A stretch of DNA of 6,962 bases from Alphaproteobacteria bacterium (lineage in GTDB: Bacteria > Pseudomonadota > Alphaproteobacteria > Micavibrionales > Micavibrionaceae), in contig JAUICS010000068.1 of NCBI GenBank assembly GCA_030427765.1, forward strand, positions 1 to 6,962, written 5' to 3'. The notes beneath the pieces are model-generated. The model was not told where the DNA came from. It ran no database searches and worked only from the letters and a program-made list of their open reading frames with translations. Position numbers and translations under genes: made by a program. This document shows positions 5,771-6,962 of the stretch, piece by piece. Position 1 is the stretch's first letter, and each line of letters starts with the position of its first letter.

Positions 5771-5791
5771 AAAAATGGTGCTGTGCGACCA
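5771..5791 (-). terminator. Weak intrinsic terminator or attenuator after miaB
   Basis: In the minus-strand sense TGGT, a bulged C, GC, the loop ACA, then GC and ACCA form a six-pair stem (5791-5776) followed directly by five T (5775-5771). It lies 27 bases past the miaB stop, in the only sizeable gap between miaB and lnt. An alternative pairing of AATGGT (5799-5794) with ACCATT (5779-5774) would compete. It is short and bulged, so read-through into phoH is likely. Confidence 0.35.
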
Positions 5792-5817
5792 AAACCATTA
5801 TTCATGTGAGGATGCAT

Positions 5818-6962
5818 TTATTCTGCGGCTTTCAGGATATTATCGTGTATGACAATTTCACCGGTCAACGAATTCGGACCACCAGAGACAACATGAACAT
5901 CCATAATTTCACCAACAAGGCGTTTTGACCCTTTAACATGTATGGCCACATTATGCGGTGTGCGGCCCATAAGCTGGCTTTTACCCTCCGAATATCGATC
6001 AAATAGCACCGGTACGGTCGTGCCAACGGCCTGTTTATTATACTCATATTGCTGGGTATTCAGCAGGTCTTGCAGGCGCTGTAGACGTTCTGCCTTCTTT
6101 TGTTCCGGTACCATTGACGCCATATTTGCGGCCGGAGTACCCGGACGAGGGCTGTATTTAAAGGAATAGGCGTAAACGTATTTAATATCCTCAACCACGC
6201 GCATTGTATCTTCAAAGTCATCGTCGCTTTCACCCGGGAAGCCGACAATGAAATCAGATGACATGGCGATATCCGGTCTTACCTTGCGCAAATCGGCAAT
6301 AATTTCATAATATAATTCGGCTTTGTGCTTCCGGTTCATGGCCTCGAGCACCTTATCGGAGCCCGCCTGTATAGGCAGATGAAGGAACGGCATTAATTTA
6401 TCGATACTGCCATGTGCATCAATAAGCGCTTTATCCATGTCTCGCGGGTGGGATGTCGTATAACGAATGCGTTCAATCCCGTTTATATTGGCAATTTCAT
6501 GAATGATGTCCGCAAGGTCCCATGTTTTGCCGTCTTTACCCTTTCCATGATAGGCATTAACGTTCTGTCCCAGAAGAGTGACCTCTTTTGTTCCAAGCTG
6601 AACAAGGCGTTTGGCTTCGCGGATAAGATCTTCAACCGGGCGGGAATATTCGGCGCCGCGTGTATATGGCACAACGCAGAAGGTGCAGAACTTGTCGCAT
6701 CCTTCCTGTACTGATAGAAATGCAGACGGCCCCTGTTTAAGGGATTCTTCAGGTAAACTATCGAACTTGGTTTCTGTTGGAAAATCCGTATTGATGACGC
6801 GGGCTTCTTTGCCGCCGACAAGGTCCAGAACCATTTCCGGCAGTTTGTGGTAACTTTGCGGCCCGATAATCAGGTCAACATATGGGGCGCGGCTAAAGAT
6901 CAAATCGCCCTCGGCCTGTGCAACGCATCCCGCGACGGCCATGATTGCCTTTTCGCCGCTTT
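5818..6962 (-). CDS. miaB: tRNA-2-methylthio-N6-dimethylallyladenosine synthase, 5' end outside the window
   Basis: MiaB is a radical-SAM methylthiotransferase that converts i6A37 to ms2i6A37 in tRNAs reading UNN codons. The frame is open to the edge at 6962, and the residues before the internal Met at 6942 (SGEKAI) match the family, so that Met is not the start. By comparison with E. coli MiaB (474 residues), roughly 75 N-terminal residues are missing, including two of three cysteines of the auxiliary cluster; the third is in AVAGCVAQ (codon 6927-6925). Counting from the 6942 Met, the radical-SAM CxxxCxxC cysteines are at 82, 86 and 89 in GCDKFCTFCVVPYTRG. LGQNVNAYHG is at 124-133, TSHPRDM at 163-169, LHLPIQAGSD at 188-197 and SSDFIVGFPGE at 228-238. 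A TRAM domain covers about 300-366. No defect is seen. The stop is 90 bases before phoH, as in the E. coli order. Confidence 0.97.
   Translation of the reverse strand, partial: SGEKAIMAVAGCVAQAEGDLIFSRAPYVDLIIGPQSYHKLPEMVLDLVGGKEARVINTDFPTETKFDSLPEESLKQGPSAFLSVQEGCDKFCTFCVVPYTRGAEYSRPVEDLIREAKRLVQLGTKEVTLLGQNVNAYHGKGKDGKTWDLADIIHEIANINGIERIRYTTSHPRDMDKALIDAHGSIDKLMPFLHLPIQAGSDKVLEAMNRKHKAELYYEIIADLRKVRPDIAMSSDFIVGFPGESDDDFEDTMRVVEDIKYVYAYSFKYSPRPGTPAANMASMVPEQKKAERLQRLQDLLNTQQYEYNKQAVGTTVPVLFDRYSEGKSQLMGRTPHNVAIHVKGSKRLVGEIMDVHVVSGGPNSLTGEIVIHDNILKAAE

Noticed and set aside
6483..6821. 112-codon minus-strand open frame overlapping miaB in another frame
   Set aside because: It lies inside the strongly conserved radical-SAM region of miaB, has no recognisable domain, and is a frame shadow.

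Overview
The window is a stretch of bacterial core chromosome with every gene on the minus strand. In transcription order, from high to low coordinates, it reads miaB (5' end cut off by the window), phoH/ybeZ, ybeY, corC/ybeX, lnt, a small XRE-family regulator, and metK (3' end cut off). The first five genes repeat the order of the E. coli miaB-ybeZ-ybeY-ybeX-lnt cluster. A Cro/CI-type regulator placed between lnt and metK is an arrangement I associate with Alphaproteobacteria, and the regulator's sequence looks like the short alphaproteobacterial XRE type. The base composition is moderate and visibly AT-leaning, especially in lnt and the intergenic gaps, so a lower-GC alphaproteobacterium is the best guess. 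I cannot name a genus.

Layout: 6962-5818 is miaB, tRNA ms2i6A37 methylthiotransferase. A 90-base gap follows with a weak terminator-like hairpin and a possible phoH promoter. 5727-4735 is phoH, a P-loop ATPase. 4716-4177 is ybeY, a zinc rRNA endonuclease. 4150-3158 is corC, a CBS-pair protein. 3243-1600 is lnt, apolipoprotein N-acyltransferase, which overlaps the end of corC by up to 86 bases. A 150-base AT-rich gap follows, with palindromes and a promoter for the regulator. 1449-1012 is the XRE regulator. A 128-base gap follows with a near-perfect 25-base inverted repeat and two start/ribosome-binding-site pairs for metK. 883-1 is metK, the first 294 codons of S-adenosylmethionine synthetase.

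The genes link tRNA modification (MiaB, which consumes SAM), ribosome quality control and rRNA processing (YbeZ/YbeY and possibly CorC), envelope lipoprotein maturation (Lnt) and SAM supply (MetK). phoH to lnt look like one transcription unit: the gaps are 18 and 26 bases and corC and lnt overlap. xre and metK have their own upstream regions with symmetry elements that could be operators.

I find no mobile element, CRISPR array, tRNA or rRNA, and no clearly new system in the coding parts. The items most worth a second look are non-coding: the structured metK leader and the palindromes around the xre promoter. No gene-free stretch is longer than 300 bases.
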